From Agromyces marinus (GTDB taxonomy: Bacteria; Actinomycetota; Actinomycetes; Actinomycetales; Microbacteriaceae): a stretch of DNA of 64,000 bases. The translations under genes were made by a program, and so were the position numbers. Positions 28,168 through 36,187 of this stretch are shown here, in pieces; position 1 is the first letter of the stretch; every line of letters starts with the position of its first letter. Under the pieces are notes generated by a model that saw only the letters and a program-made list of their open reading frames with translations, was not told the origin of the DNA and did not search any database. The stretch is taken from positions 1,860,001-1,924,000 of the forward strand of contig NZ_CP087879.1 in NCBI RefSeq assembly GCF_021442325.1, written 5' to 3'.

Positions 28168-28914
28168 TCAGCCGGTCCCCTCGTCGACGCCGGCGAACAC
28201 CTGCGGGTAGTTGTCGAGCCACGCCCAGTTCGAGATCGGCCAGCTCACGACGACCGCGCGGCCGACGACGTTCTCGATCGGCACGAAGCCCTCGAGCGGC
28301 GTTCCGGTGTTGTAGCGGGAGTCCTTCGAGTTGTACCGGTTGTCGCCCATGACCCACAGCGAGTCCTCCGGCACGGTGACCTCGAAATCGTCGCGGGAGA
28401 CCTTGGTGTCGCCGGGCGGCAGCACGACGTAGGGCTCGTCGAGCGGGATGCCGTTGACGCTCATCTGGCCGAGGGCGTTGCAGCACTCGACGTGATCGCC
28501 GGGCAGGCCGACCACCCGCTTGACGAGGTGGTCGTTGGAGTCGGACGCGGACAGCCCGACGAAGGTCAGGAACCCGTCGATGACCGCGATGAGCGGCGGC
28601 TTGGCCTCGTCGGCGCGCGCGGGCAGCCACCCGCCCGGGTCGCGGAACACGACGACGTCGCCGTGCTCGATCGATGCGACCTCGGGCACCAGCTGGTTGA
28701 CGATGATGCGGTCGTCGCGCATCAGCGTCTGCTCCATCGAGGCGGACGGGATGAAGAACGACCGGATCAGGAACGTCTTGATGAGGAACGAGACGAGCAC
28801 GGCGACCAGGAAGATCACCACCAGGTCGCGCAGGAACAGCAGCGCGCTCTTGCGGCGCGACGCTGCTCCGGATTCGGCGCGATCCTCGCGCTCGGTACGT
28901 GTGTCTTCTGTCAT
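28168..28914 (-). CDS. lepB: Signal peptidase I
   Basis: Cleaves signal peptides of exported proteins at the outer face of the membrane. 248 residues. A cytoplasmic Arg/Glu-rich head precedes one membrane anchor (LVVIFLVAVLVSFLIKTFLI). FFIPSASMEQTL contains the catalytic Ser, HLVKRVVGLPGDHVE the catalytic Lys, and SLWVMGDNRYNSKDSR is box E. ATG at 28914. It follows rplS after a strong hairpin, so it is probably partly read-through dependent. Confidence 0.95.
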   Translation of the reverse strand: MTEDTRTEREDRAESGAASRRKSALLFLRDLVVIFLVAVLVSFLIKTFLIRSFFIPSASMEQTLMRDDRIIVNQLVPEVASIEHGDVVVFRDPGGWLPARADEAKPPLIAVIDGFLTFVGLSASDSNDHLVKRVVGLPGDHVECCNALGQMSVNGIPLDEPYVVLPPGDTKVSRDDFEVTVPEDSLWVMGDNRYNSKDSRYNTGTPLEGFVPIENVVGRAVVVSWPISNWAWLDNYPQVFAGVDEGTG

Positions 28915-28921
28915 TGAAATG

Positions 28922-28963
28922 GCTCGAGCTCCCCGCCCCAGTCTAGGGGTGGGGAGCTCGAGC
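28922..28963 (-). terminator. Hairpin terminator after rplS
   Basis: GCTCGAGCTCCCC-G-CCCC pairs with GGGG-T-GGGGAGCTCGAGC: an 18-position stem with one G/T position and a 6-nt loop. It lies 31 bases after the rplS stop and ends eight bases before the lepB start codon, so it may attenuate lepB. No long U tract follows. Confidence 0.8.
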
Positions 28964-28994
28964 GGATGACGCGTGCGGAGCGGCGCGGGGCCGA

Positions 28995-29342
28995 TCAGTT
29001 GTCGCGCTTCTCCTTGATCTTCGCCTTCTTGCCGCGCAGTTCGCGCAGGTAGTAGAGCTTCGCGCGGCGGACGTCGCCGCGGGTGACGACCTCGATGCGG
29101 TCGATGACCGGCGAGTGCACCGGGAACTTGCGCTCGACGCCGACCTGGAAGCTGATCTTGCGGACCGTGAAGGTCTCGCGGACGCCCTCGCCCGAACGGC
29201 CGATGACGACGCCCTGGAAGATCTGGACACGCGAACGCGTGCCCTCGATGATGTTCACGTGCACCTTGACGGTGTCGCCGGGACGGAAGTCCGGGATGTC
29301 CGAACGCAGGCTCGCGGCGTCGACGTGGTCGAGGATGTGCAT
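28995..29342 (-). CDS. rplS: 50S ribosomal protein L19
   Basis: 115 residues from the ATG at 29342 ([29 protein letters not shown]). The L19 signature [21 protein letters not shown] and the tail [23 protein letters not shown] are present. Normally this gene follows trmD directly; here trmD lies 13 kb away across the nitrate module. rplS has its own promoter near 29480. Confidence 0.97.
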   Translation of the reverse strand: MHILDHVDAASLRSDIPDFRPGDTVKVHVNIIEGTRSRVQIFQGVVIGRSGEGVRETFTVRKISFQVGVERKFPVHSPVIDRIEVVTRGDVRRAKLYYLRELRGKKAKIKEKRDN

Positions 29343-29473
29343 GATGGTTCGCTCTCTGCGCCCGCAACCGGTCGAACGCGGATCAGTGATGAAGTGAGGA
29401 ATCGGTGCCGTTCGCGCGATGACTCGCGACGTGCGGGCTCCCCGGAGGCAGAGCCGTGCGACGGCACGAAGGT

Positions 29474-29503
29474 CTATTCTGCCAGATCGGCGGCGTGCGT
29501 CAA
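29474..29503 (-). promoter_or_regulatory. rplS promoter (TTGACG-N16-CAGAAT)
   Basis: On the minus strand TTGACG (29503-29498) is spaced 16 nt from CAGAAT (29481-29476). The 14-mer ATCTGGCAGAATAG around the -10 is identical to one before rpsP (44515-44502). The leader to the ATG would be about 125 nt. Confidence 0.65.
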
Positions 29504-29544
29504 AAAGCGGATGCCGCGGTGCCCGCGCCACGACCGTGGCGGGT

Positions 29545-30066
29545 TCAGCCGCGCTGCTCCCAGCGCCGCTCCTCGTGGATGACGATGACCTCGCCGGCGT
29601 CATCTGCCGCGGTCGCCCGCGGCGACGGACCACCCGGTGCCGCGGCGGGCCGGCCCTGGGCCGCGAGGCGCTCGTACTCGTCCATGGTGGCGCGCATGCG
29701 CTTGGCGCCGTCGCGGACGAGCCGCCACACCGCGTACCAGAAGGCGGCGATCGCGCCGACCATCGCGAGGATCGCGAACGTGATGCCCGAGGGGCCGTAG
29801 AACCCCGCGCCGACGATGAGCAGGTGCCACGCGCCGATCACCGCGACATCCGCCCATTCGACGGCCTTGGCCTGGCGCACGCCCGGCCGGGCTGCGATCA
29901 ACAGCGCGATCACGCCGAGCGCGACGAACGCGATCGGCGCGGCGAACATCAGCCCGAGGACGCCCCAGCCGCTGTCGCCGAAGATCGCGTAGCCGAGCAG
30001 CAACCAGAGCGGCAGCACGAACGCCGCGGCGAACTGCCACCGGTAGAACCCCCGTCGGAGAAGCAT
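29545..30066 (-). CDS. Small polytopic membrane protein, function unknown
   Basis: 173 residues with four likely membrane segments: [59 protein letters not shown] and [24 protein letters not shown] hydrophilic cytoplasmic tail of about 55 residues with Ala/Pro and acidic character follows. No family motif was recognised. ATG at 30066. It diverges from map across 65 bases. Confidence 0.75.
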   Translation of the reverse strand: MLLRRGFYRWQFAAAFVLPLWLLLGYAIFGDSGWGVLGLMFAAPIAFVALGVIALLIAARPGVRQAKAVEWADVAVIGAWHLLIVGAGFYGPSGITFAILAMVGAIAAFWYAVWRLVRDGAKRMRATMDEYERLAAQGRPAAAPGGPSPRATAADDAGEVIVIHEERRWEQRG

Positions 30067-30131
30067 GCGGCAAGCGTACTTCGCGCCGACTGCGCGTCGG
30101 CCGGGTGTTCACTCAGGGCGGAGCCGACAGA

Positions 30132-30908
30132 ATGGGACACGTGATCGAACTGAGGACCCCCGCGGAGATCGAAGAGATGCGACCGGCCGGCCGCTTCGTG
30201 GCCGGCGTGATCGAGGCGACGTCGAAGGCCGCGGCCGTCGGCGTGAACCTGCTGGAACTCGATGCGCTCGCGCACGAGATGATCCGCAAGGCCGGCGCCG
30301 AGAGCTGCTACATCGACTACCACCCGTCGTTCGGCGCGAGCCCGTTCGGCAAGGTCATCTGCACCTCGGTCAACGACGCGGTCCTGCACGGCCTGCCGCG
30401 CGACTACACGCTGAAGGACGGCGACCTGCTCACGGTCGACTTCGCGGCGTCGGTCGACGGCTGGGTGGCGGACTCGGCGATCTCGGTCGTCGTGGGCACC
30501 CCGCGCGAGGAGGACCTCCGGCTCATCGACACGACCCGTCGCGCACTCGACGCCGGGATCTCCGCGGCCCGACCGGGCAACCGCATCGGCGACATCTCGC
30601 GCGCGATCGCCGACGTCGCGAAGGCCGAGGGGCTCTCGATCAACACCGACTTCGGCGGCCACGGCGTCGGACGGACGATGCACGGCGAACCGCACGTGCC
30701 CAACAACGGCCGGCCGGGCCGCGGGCTCCCGCTCAAGCCGGGCCTCGTGATCGCGATCGAGCCGTGGTTCCTGCACACGACGGACCGCATCTTCACCGAC
30801 CCCGACGGGTGGACCCTTCGCAGCGTCGACGGGTCGCGGGGAGCGCACTCAGAGCACACGATCGCCATCACCGACGGCGACCCGATCGTGCTCACCGCGC
30901 GAGGCTGA
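30132..30908 (+). CDS. map: Methionine aminopeptidase, type I
   Basis: Removes N-terminal methionine from new proteins. 258 residues. Metal ligands are in LLTVDFAASVDGWVADSAISVVVG (two Asp), GGHGVGRTMHGEPHVPN (His), LVIAIEPWF (Glu) and AHSEHTIAI (Glu). The ATG at 30132 has GGAG eight bases upstream; the GTG at 30141 (VIELRTP) would match many annotated homologues. It ends five bases before the convergent nirD stop. Confidence 0.95.
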   Translation: MGHVIELRTPAEIEEMRPAGRFVAGVIEATSKAAAVGVNLLELDALAHEMIRKAGAESCYIDYHPSFGASPFGKVICTSVNDAVLHGLPRDYTLKDGDLLTVDFAASVDGWVADSAISVVVGTPREEDLRLIDTTRRALDAGISAARPGNRIGDISRAIADVAKAEGLSINTDFGGHGVGRTMHGEPHVPNNGRPGRGLPLKPGLVIAIEPWFLHTTDRIFTDPDGWTLRSVDGSRGAHSEHTIAITDGDPIVLTARG

Positions 30909-30913
30909 GTCGC

Positions 30914-31264
30914 TCACGCCTCGAGTTCCACCTCGATCATCCCGCCGACGACGCGCGTGCGGAACGTTCGCAACCCGAGCGACGGGTCGCTGAAGCACTC
31001 GCCCGTGCCGAGGTCGTAGACCTCCTTGTGCAGCGGCGAGGCGATCGTCGGGCGATCGCCGCGGGAGCCCACGATCCCCCGCGCCATCACCGGCGCCCCC
31101 GTGTGCGGGTCGTGGTGGTCGACCGCGTAGACCTCGTCGGCGCCGACCCGGACCAGGGCCACCGGGCGAGCGCCCAGGAGGGCCACCTCGCCCCAGCCGG
31201 ATTCGAGCTCGGCCAGCCCGCAGGCGCGCATCCAACGGGTCGTCAGTTCGATCGTCGACGTCAT
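30914..31264 (-). CDS. nirD: Nitrite reductase small subunit NirD
   Basis: Partner of NirB in NADH-dependent assimilatory nitrite reduction. 116 residues with the Rieske-like fold: VALVRVGADEVYAVDHHDPHTGAPVMARGIVG and IASPLHKEVYDLGTGECFSDP. As in other NirD proteins, the cysteine/histidine ligands of a real Rieske cluster are missing, so it should not carry iron. It is transcribed away from nirB, which is unusual because the two are normally in one operon. It has its own GlnR-like promoter. Confidence 0.92.
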   Translation of the reverse strand: MTSTIELTTRWMRACGLAELESGWGEVALLGARPVALVRVGADEVYAVDHHDPHTGAPVMARGIVGSRGDRPTIASPLHKEVYDLGTGECFSDPSLGLRTFRTRVVGGMIEVELEA

Positions 31265-31289
31265 CCAGTCCTCCTCCGCGTCGTGCTCG

Positions 31290-31344
31290 ACGCTACGAGC
31301 GGCATGTTTCGCACGCCTCGTCCGCGGTGTTTCGCCCGGGTGAA
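31290..31344 (-). promoter_or_regulatory. GlnR-like sites and -10 of nirD
   Basis: On the minus strand: TTCAC-N6-GAAAC (31344-31329), a further GAAAC (31310-31306) 23 bp on, then exactly 10 nt to TAGCGT (31295-31290). The actinobacterial GlnR consensus is GTnAC-n6-GAAAC. The same end geometry recurs at nirB, narK and the cbiX-like gene. Confidence 0.7.
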
Positions 31345-31393
31345 AGCCGGCTCACACCGGCATGCAGCCGATGCGAGGTGCACGACGCCCCGC

Positions 31394-31436
31394 GTCACAG
31401 CCCGGAAACAGGGCGGAAACCACTCCGCCGTACGCT
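31394..31436 (+). promoter_or_regulatory. GlnR-like sites and -10 of nirB
   Basis: GTCAC (31394)-N6-GAAAC (31405)-N6-GAAAC (31416), three pentamers exactly 11 bp apart. The first pair matches the GlnR consensus GTnAC-n6-GAAAC perfectly. Ten nucleotides after the last GAAAC is TACGCT (31431-31436), a plausible -10. Activation by GlnR on nitrogen limitation would be expected. Confidence 0.75.
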
Positions 31437-31493
31437 CGCCGTCACCCGGGGCGCCGCGCCGCCGGGTCCGACCGGACGAGCGATGGAGGAGCC

Positions 31494-34130
31494 ATGCACG
31501 AGACCGCGGACAGGACCGGCGACTCGCGCGGCCCGCGCGACATCCTGGTCGTCGGCGGCGGCCCGGCCGCCCACCGACTCGTCGACAGCCTGCATGCCCG
31601 CGACGGCGGCCGCACGCTGCGCGTCACGATCGTCGGCGAGGAGCGGCACGCGCCCTACGACCGGGTCGCACTGAGCACGCGCCTGGCCGACCCCGCGGCA
31701 GGGTTGTCGCTGCCGGCGGCGCCGTGGACCGAGGGCGCCGCGCACCTCGTCTCGGGCGAGCGGGTCGTCGCGATCGACGCGGTCGACCGGATCGCGCGGA
31801 CCGACGTCGGCCGGGAACTGCGGTTCGACGACGTCGTCCTCGCCACCGGCTCGAGCGCGCCGGTCCCGCAGATCCCCGGCGCAGAGGCCGTCCGGGTCTA
31901 CCGCACGATCGACGACGTCGACGCACTCGTCGCCGAGACGGCCCAGCTCGCGGCGACGCTCGGCCGCGCCCCGCGCGCACTGATCGCGGGCGGCGGCCTG
32001 CTGGGCCTCGAGGCGGCCGGCGGACTGGCGAAGCTCGGCGCGGAGGCCGCGATCGTGCACTCCGGGAACTGGCTCATGTCCGCCCAGCTCGACGAGGGTG
32101 CCGGGCGTGCGCTCGGACGCATCATCGCCGGCCAGGGCATCGAACTGCACCTCGGGGTCCGCCCCGTCCAGGTGCTCACCGGCAGCGGCGGCGTCGTGGG
32201 GGTGGAGCTCACCGACGGCCGCCGCGTCGACGCGGATCTCGTCGTGTTCGCGATCGGGATCACCCCGCGCGACGAGCTGGCTCGGGCGATGGGGCTCGAG
32301 CTGGGGCCGCGCGGCGGGATCGCGATCGACACCCGCTGCGCGGCATCCGCCCCGAACGTCTGGGCGATCGGCGAGGTCGCGAGCTTCGAGGGGCGCTGCA
32401 CCGGTCTCGTCGCTCCCGCGAACGCGATGGCCGAGGTCGTCGCCGACCGCCTGCTCGGCGGTGCGGCCGAGTTCACGACCGTCGACGACGCGACCAAGCT
32501 GAAGCTCTCCGGCGTCGACGTCGCGAGCTTCGGCGACGCGCTCGCCCGGACCGACCGGGCGCTCGAGATCGTCTACGCCGACCCGGCGCGCGGCCTGTAC
32601 CAGAAGCTCGTGATGACGGACGACGCCAAGACCCTGCTCGGCGGCGTCTTCGTCGGCGACGCCTCGCCGTACGCGTCGCTGCGGCCGCTCCTCGGCACCG
32701 AGCTGTCCGGCGAGCCGGCCGCGTACCTCTCGGCGTCGGGCATGGAGGCGCCCACGGGCGACGAGCTTCCGGCATCCGCCCTGGTGTGCGCGTGCAACAA
32801 CGTCGCGGCCGGGACGATCCGCGATGCGGTGAACGGACCGCACGGCGGGCACGAGGTCGGCTGCGCCGAGCTCGGCCCCCTGAAGGCCTGCACGCGGGCC
32901 GGGACCCAGTGCGGGTCGTGCGTGCCGCTCGTGAAGAAGCTCCTCGAGGCCGAGCTGGAGAAGTCGGGCAAGACGGTCTCGCGCGCGCTGTGCGAGCACT
33001 TCCCGATCTCGCGGCAGGAGATCTTCGAGTCCGTGCGCGTGCTGGAGCTGACCTCGTTCGAGGAGATCATCGGCCGGCTCGGCACCGGCCGCGGCTGCGA
33101 CGTCTGCAAGCCCGTGGTCGCGTCGGTGCTCGCCGCGCAGCACGGCTCGTACATCCTCGACGGCGGCCGCGGCGGCCTCCAGGACACCAACGACCGCGCC
33201 ATGGCGAACATGCAGAAGGACGGCACGTACTCCGTCGTCCCGCGCATCCCGGCCGGTGAGATCACGCCGCGCAAGCTCGCGGTCATCGCGCAGGTCGCGA
33301 CCGACTTCGGCCTGTACACGAAGATCACGGGAGGCCAGCGCATCGACCTCTTCGGTGCGCGCCTCGACCAGCTCCCGGAGATCTGGAAGCGGCTCATCGA
33401 CGCCGGCTTCGAGTCGGGCCAGGCGTACGGCAAGGCCCTCCGGAACGTGAAGAGCTGCGTCGGCTCGACCTGGTGCCGGTACGGCGTGCAGGACTCGGTC
33501 GCGATGGCGATCCGCCTCGAGCTCCGTTACCGCGGGCTCCGCTCGCCGCACAAGCTGAAGTTCGGCGTCTCGGGCTGCGCGCGCGAGTGCGCCGAGGCGC
33601 GCGGAAAGGACGTCGGCGTGATCGCGACGGACCAGGGCTGGAACCTCTACGTCGGCGGCAACGGCGGCTTCCAGCCCGCGCACGCGCAGCTGCTCGCGAG
33701 CGACCTCGACGACGAGACGCTGATCCGCTACATCGACCGCTACATGATGTACTACATCCGCACCGCCGATCGGCTGCAGCGCACCGCCCGATGGATCGAG
33801 GACCTCGACGGCGGCGTCGACCACGTGCGCGACGTCGTGGTGCACGACTCGCTCGGCCTCGCCGACGAGCTCGAAGCGGCGATGGCGAAGCACGTCGACA
33901 CGTACGAGGACGAGTGGGCGGCGACGCTCGCCGACCCCGAGCGGCTGCGCCGGTTCCGCCCGTTCGTGAACGCGCCCGAGGCCGACCATCCGGATGCCGC
34001 GATCGCGACCGCGCACGCGCGCGTCGAGGAGCGCGGACAGCTGCGACCCGCACGACCGGACGAGATCGCGCGCGGGGAGGCCGTGCTCGTCGCCGGGCCC
34101 ACGCTGCCGGTGCGGGGAGCGGGCGCATGA
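31494..34130 (+). CDS. nirB: Nitrite reductase large subunit NirB
   Basis: Reduces nitrite to ammonium with NAD(P)H, FAD and siroheme. 878 residues. An FAD/NAD domain opens with DILVVGGGPAAHRLVD and has ALIAGGGLLGLEAAGGLAKLGAE near 160-190. BFD-type 2Fe-2S ligands lie near 431-480 (VCACNN...CTRAGTQCGSC). The ferredoxin-like and siroheme/4Fe-4S half has KSCVGSTWCRYG (about 654) and SGCARECAEARGKDVG (about 693). ATG at 31494 follows GGAGGAG. The stop overlaps cobA, which makes the siroheme precursor. Confidence 0.95.
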   Translation: MHETADRTGDSRGPRDILVVGGGPAAHRLVDSLHARDGGRTLRVTIVGEERHAPYDRVALSTRLADPAAGLSLPAAPWTEGAAHLVSGERVVAIDAVDRIARTDVGRELRFDDVVLATGSSAPVPQIPGAEAVRVYRTIDDVDALVAETAQLAATLGRAPRALIAGGGLLGLEAAGGLAKLGAEAAIVHSGNWLMSAQLDEGAGRALGRIIAGQGIELHLGVRPVQVLTGSGGVVGVELTDGRRVDADLVVFAIGITPRDELARAMGLELGPRGGIAIDTRCAASAPNVWAIGEVASFEGRCTGLVAPANAMAEVVADRLLGGAAEFTTVDDATKLKLSGVDVASFGDALARTDRALEIVYADPARGLYQKLVMTDDAKTLLGGVFVGDASPYASLRPLLGTELSGEPAAYLSASGMEAPTGDELPASALVCACNNVAAGTIRDAVNGPHGGHEVGCAELGPLKACTRAGTQCGSCVPLVKKLLEAELEKSGKTVSRALCEHFPISRQEIFESVRVLELTSFEEIIGRLGTGRGCDVCKPVVASVLAAQHGSYILDGGRGGLQDTNDRAMANMQKDGTYSVVPRIPAGEITPRKLAVIAQVATDFGLYTKITGGQRIDLFGARLDQLPEIWKRLIDAGFESGQAYGKALRNVKSCVGSTWCRYGVQDSVAMAIRLELRYRGLRSPHKLKFGVSGCARECAEARGKDVGVIATDQGWNLYVGGNGGFQPAHAQLLASDLDDETLIRYIDRYMMYYIRTADRLQRTARWIEDLDGGVDHVRDVVVHDSLGLADELEAAMAKHVDTYEDEWAATLADPERLRRFRPFVNAPEADHPDAAIATAHARVEERGQLRPARPDEIARGEAVLVAGPTLPVRGAGA

Positions 34131-34921
34131 GCGGCCGCGTGACCCTCGTCGGCGGCGGTCCGGGCGACGCGGACCTGCTCACCATCGCCGCCGTGCGCGC
34201 GCTCGCCACCGCCGACGTCGTGCTGTACGACCGGCTCGCGCCGCACGAGGCCCTCGCCGACCTCGCACCGGGAGCGGACCTCGTGGACGTCGGCAAGCGG
34301 CCCGGCCACCACGCGCTCCCCCAGTCGGGGATCGAGGCCCTCCTCGTGGAGCACGCGCGGGCCGGACGCCACGCGGTCCGGCTGAAGGGCGGCGATCCGT
34401 ACGTCCTCGGCCGCGGCGGCGAGGAGGTCCTCGCCTGCCGTCGCGCCGGGGTGCCGGTCGCGGTGGTCCCGGGCATCACGAGCGCCATCGCGGTGCCGGC
34501 GGCCGCCGGCATCCCGCTGACCCACCGCGGCGTGAGCCACCTGTTCACCGTCGTCTCGGGGCACGCGCCCCTCACCGAGGACGAGCTGCGCCACCTCGCG
34601 CAGCTCGGCGGGACGCTCGTCGTGCTCATGGGAGTGGGCACCCTGCCCATGCTCGCGTCGGGGCTCGCACGCCACGGCCTGGTGCCGTCGACGCCCGTCG
34701 CGATCATCGAGCGCGGGCACCGACCCGACCAGCGCACGACGATCGCCGACCTCGGCGGCATCGTGACGGCAGCGGGCGTCGTCGGCGTCGCCTCCCCCGC
34801 GGTCGTCGTGGTCGGCGAGGTCGTCCGCCTCGCGCACGACGGCGATCGATCGGCCGCCGGGACGATGGCCCGCGCCGCCGCCCTGGCCGAGGCCGCCGTC
34901 CTGGCCGAGGCCGGCGCGTGA
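34127..34921 (+). CDS. cobA: Uroporphyrinogen-III C-methyltransferase
   Basis: Methylates uroporphyrinogen III twice to precorrin-2, the first step toward siroheme for NirB. 264 residues, a free-standing SUMT without the CysG dehydrogenase half. Motifs are VTLVGGGPGDADLLT, VVLYDRLAPHE, VRLKGGDPYVLGRGGEE, VVPGITSAIAVPAAAGIPLTHRG and FTVVSGHAP. Start and stop overlap its neighbours by four bases (ATGA and GTGA), so nirB-cobA-hemD is one translationally coupled unit. The tail of about 20 residues is Ala/Glu rich. Confidence 0.95.
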   Translation: MSGRVTLVGGGPGDADLLTIAAVRALATADVVLYDRLAPHEALADLAPGADLVDVGKRPGHHALPQSGIEALLVEHARAGRHAVRLKGGDPYVLGRGGEEVLACRRAGVPVAVVPGITSAIAVPAAAGIPLTHRGVSHLFTVVSGHAPLTEDELRHLAQLGGTLVVLMGVGTLPMLASGLARHGLVPSTPVAIIERGHRPDQRTTIADLGGIVTAAGVVGVASPAVVVVGEVVRLAHDGDRSAAGTMARAAALAEAAVLAEAGA

Positions 34922-36048
34922 CCGACCGGGCCGACTCGGCGATCGGCTTCCGCCCCGATCAGCTCGAGGGCTTCCGGATCGGCGTGACGAGCGACCGGCG
35001 CTCGTCCGACCTCATCGACGCGTTCGCACGGCGCGGAGCGCAGGTCGTGCACGCCCCGACGATCCGCATGGCGAACGCGACCTCCGACGAGCCGGTCATC
35101 GCGGACACCCGTGCGATCATCGAGGCCCGGCCCGACGTGCTCCTCGCGACGACGGCCTACGGCGTGCGCCGGTGGTTCGAGGTCGCGGACGCCGCGGGCC
35201 TCGGCGACGACCTCATGGGTGCGCTCGCGCGCACGGCGATCCTCGTCCGCGGGCCGAAGGCGCGCGGCGGCATCCGCGCTGCCGGCCTCGACGACGTCGG
35301 CATGAGCGCCGAGGAGACCACCGAGTCGCTCATCGACGAGGTGCTCGCGACGCATCCGCCCGGCCTCACGGTGGCGGTGCAGCTGCACGGCTACCTGCCG
35401 TCCGAAGCCCTCGACCGCCTGCGGGACGCGCACGCTCGCGTGCTCACCGTGGAGCCGTACCGCTGGATCGATCCCGACCTCACGGACGAGCGCGTGGACC
35501 GCCTGATCGAGGCCGCCTGCACGGGCGGCCTCGACTGCATCACGTTCACGAGCGCACCGGCCGTGCACGCGCTGCTCATGGCGGCCGAGGCGCGCGGATG
35601 CCACGACGACCTGGTCGACGCGATGCGCGGGCCCGTGGTCGCCGCGACCGTCGGCCCGGTCACCTCCGCGCCACTGGTCGCGGCCGGGATCCCGCCCGTC
35701 CAGCCCGAACGGTTCCGCATGGGTGCGATGGTGCGCCTGGTCTGCGAGCACCTGGAGTCCGAGCGGGTGGTCCGGCTCGACACCGCCCACGGTCCGTTGT
35801 CGCTGCGCGGCTCGGTCGTCGAGCTCGACGGGCGACGGATCCCCCTCGCGCCCGTCGCGCTCTCCCTGCTGCGGCCGCTCGCGCACGCGCGCGGCGCGGT
35901 CGTGCCCCGCGGGCGACTCGTCGCCGGGATGCCGGGCGACTCGGACGAGCGGGCGCTCGAGGTCGCGCTCAGCCGCCTGCGGCAGAGCCTCGGGGTGCCG
36001 GGCCTCATCTCGACCGTCGTCAAGCGCGGGTACCGGATCGATGTGTGA
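34918..36048 (+). CDS. Uroporphyrinogen-III synthase (HemD) fused to a winged-helix DNA-binding domain
   Basis: 376 residues. The N-terminal 260 or so form the HemD fold (FRIGVTSDRRSSDLIDAFARRGAQVVHAPTIRM, LLATTAYGVRRWFE, ITFTSAPAVHALL). The last 100 form an OmpR/PhoB-type winged helix (LSLRGSVVELDGRRIPLAPVALSLLRPLAHARGAVVPRGRLV...ALEVALSRLRQSLGVPGLISTVVKRGYRI). This fusion is known in actinobacteria. Whether it is a working synthase, a tetrapyrrole-sensing regulator or both is open; another hemD for haem may exist elsewhere. GTG start overlaps cobA. Confidence 0.9.
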   Translation: MTDRADSAIGFRPDQLEGFRIGVTSDRRSSDLIDAFARRGAQVVHAPTIRMANATSDEPVIADTRAIIEARPDVLLATTAYGVRRWFEVADAAGLGDDLMGALARTAILVRGPKARGGIRAAGLDDVGMSAEETTESLIDEVLATHPPGLTVAVQLHGYLPSEALDRLRDAHARVLTVEPYRWIDPDLTDERVDRLIEAACTGGLDCITFTSAPAVHALLMAAEARGCHDDLVDAMRGPVVAATVGPVTSAPLVAAGIPPVQPERFRMGAMVRLVCEHLESERVVRLDTAHGPLSLRGSVVELDGRRIPLAPVALSLLRPLAHARGAVVPRGRLVAGMPGDSDERALEVALSRLRQSLGVPGLISTVVKRGYRIDV

Positions 36049-36088
36049 CGCCGACCTCACATCGGCCCCGTCGTGCGGTGAGCAGGCG

Positions 36089-36142
36089 GGAACAGGGTGT
36101 TCACCCCTCACGCCATCACGGGAAACACGCCGCGGATAGCGT
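36089..36142 (+). promoter_or_regulatory. GlnR-like pentamers and -10 of narK
   Basis: GGAAC (36089), TTCAC (36100) and GAAAC (36122) fall on an 11-bp grid, and GAAAC is followed after exactly 10 nt by TAGCGT (36137-36142). The match to GTnAC-n6-GAAAC is weaker than at nirB because the pair is 22 bp apart. GAACA-GGG-TGTTC (36090-36102) is also an inverted repeat. Confidence 0.55.
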
Positions 36143-36187
36143 CGCCTCACCAGCTCGACCCGTGACCGACTCCGACCGGAGGCACCG

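Noticed and set aside
30914..31264. NirD as a true Rieske iron-sulfur protein
   Set aside because: The Cys-x-His and Cys-x-x-His ligands are absent, as in known NirD proteins.
31395..34016. 873-codon minus-strand frame opposite nirB
   Set aside because: Low-complexity antisense product; NirB motifs are complete on the plus strand.
33473..34126. Upstream extension of cobA inside nirB
   Set aside because: Arg-rich shifted-frame translation; cobA starts at the ATGA overlap.
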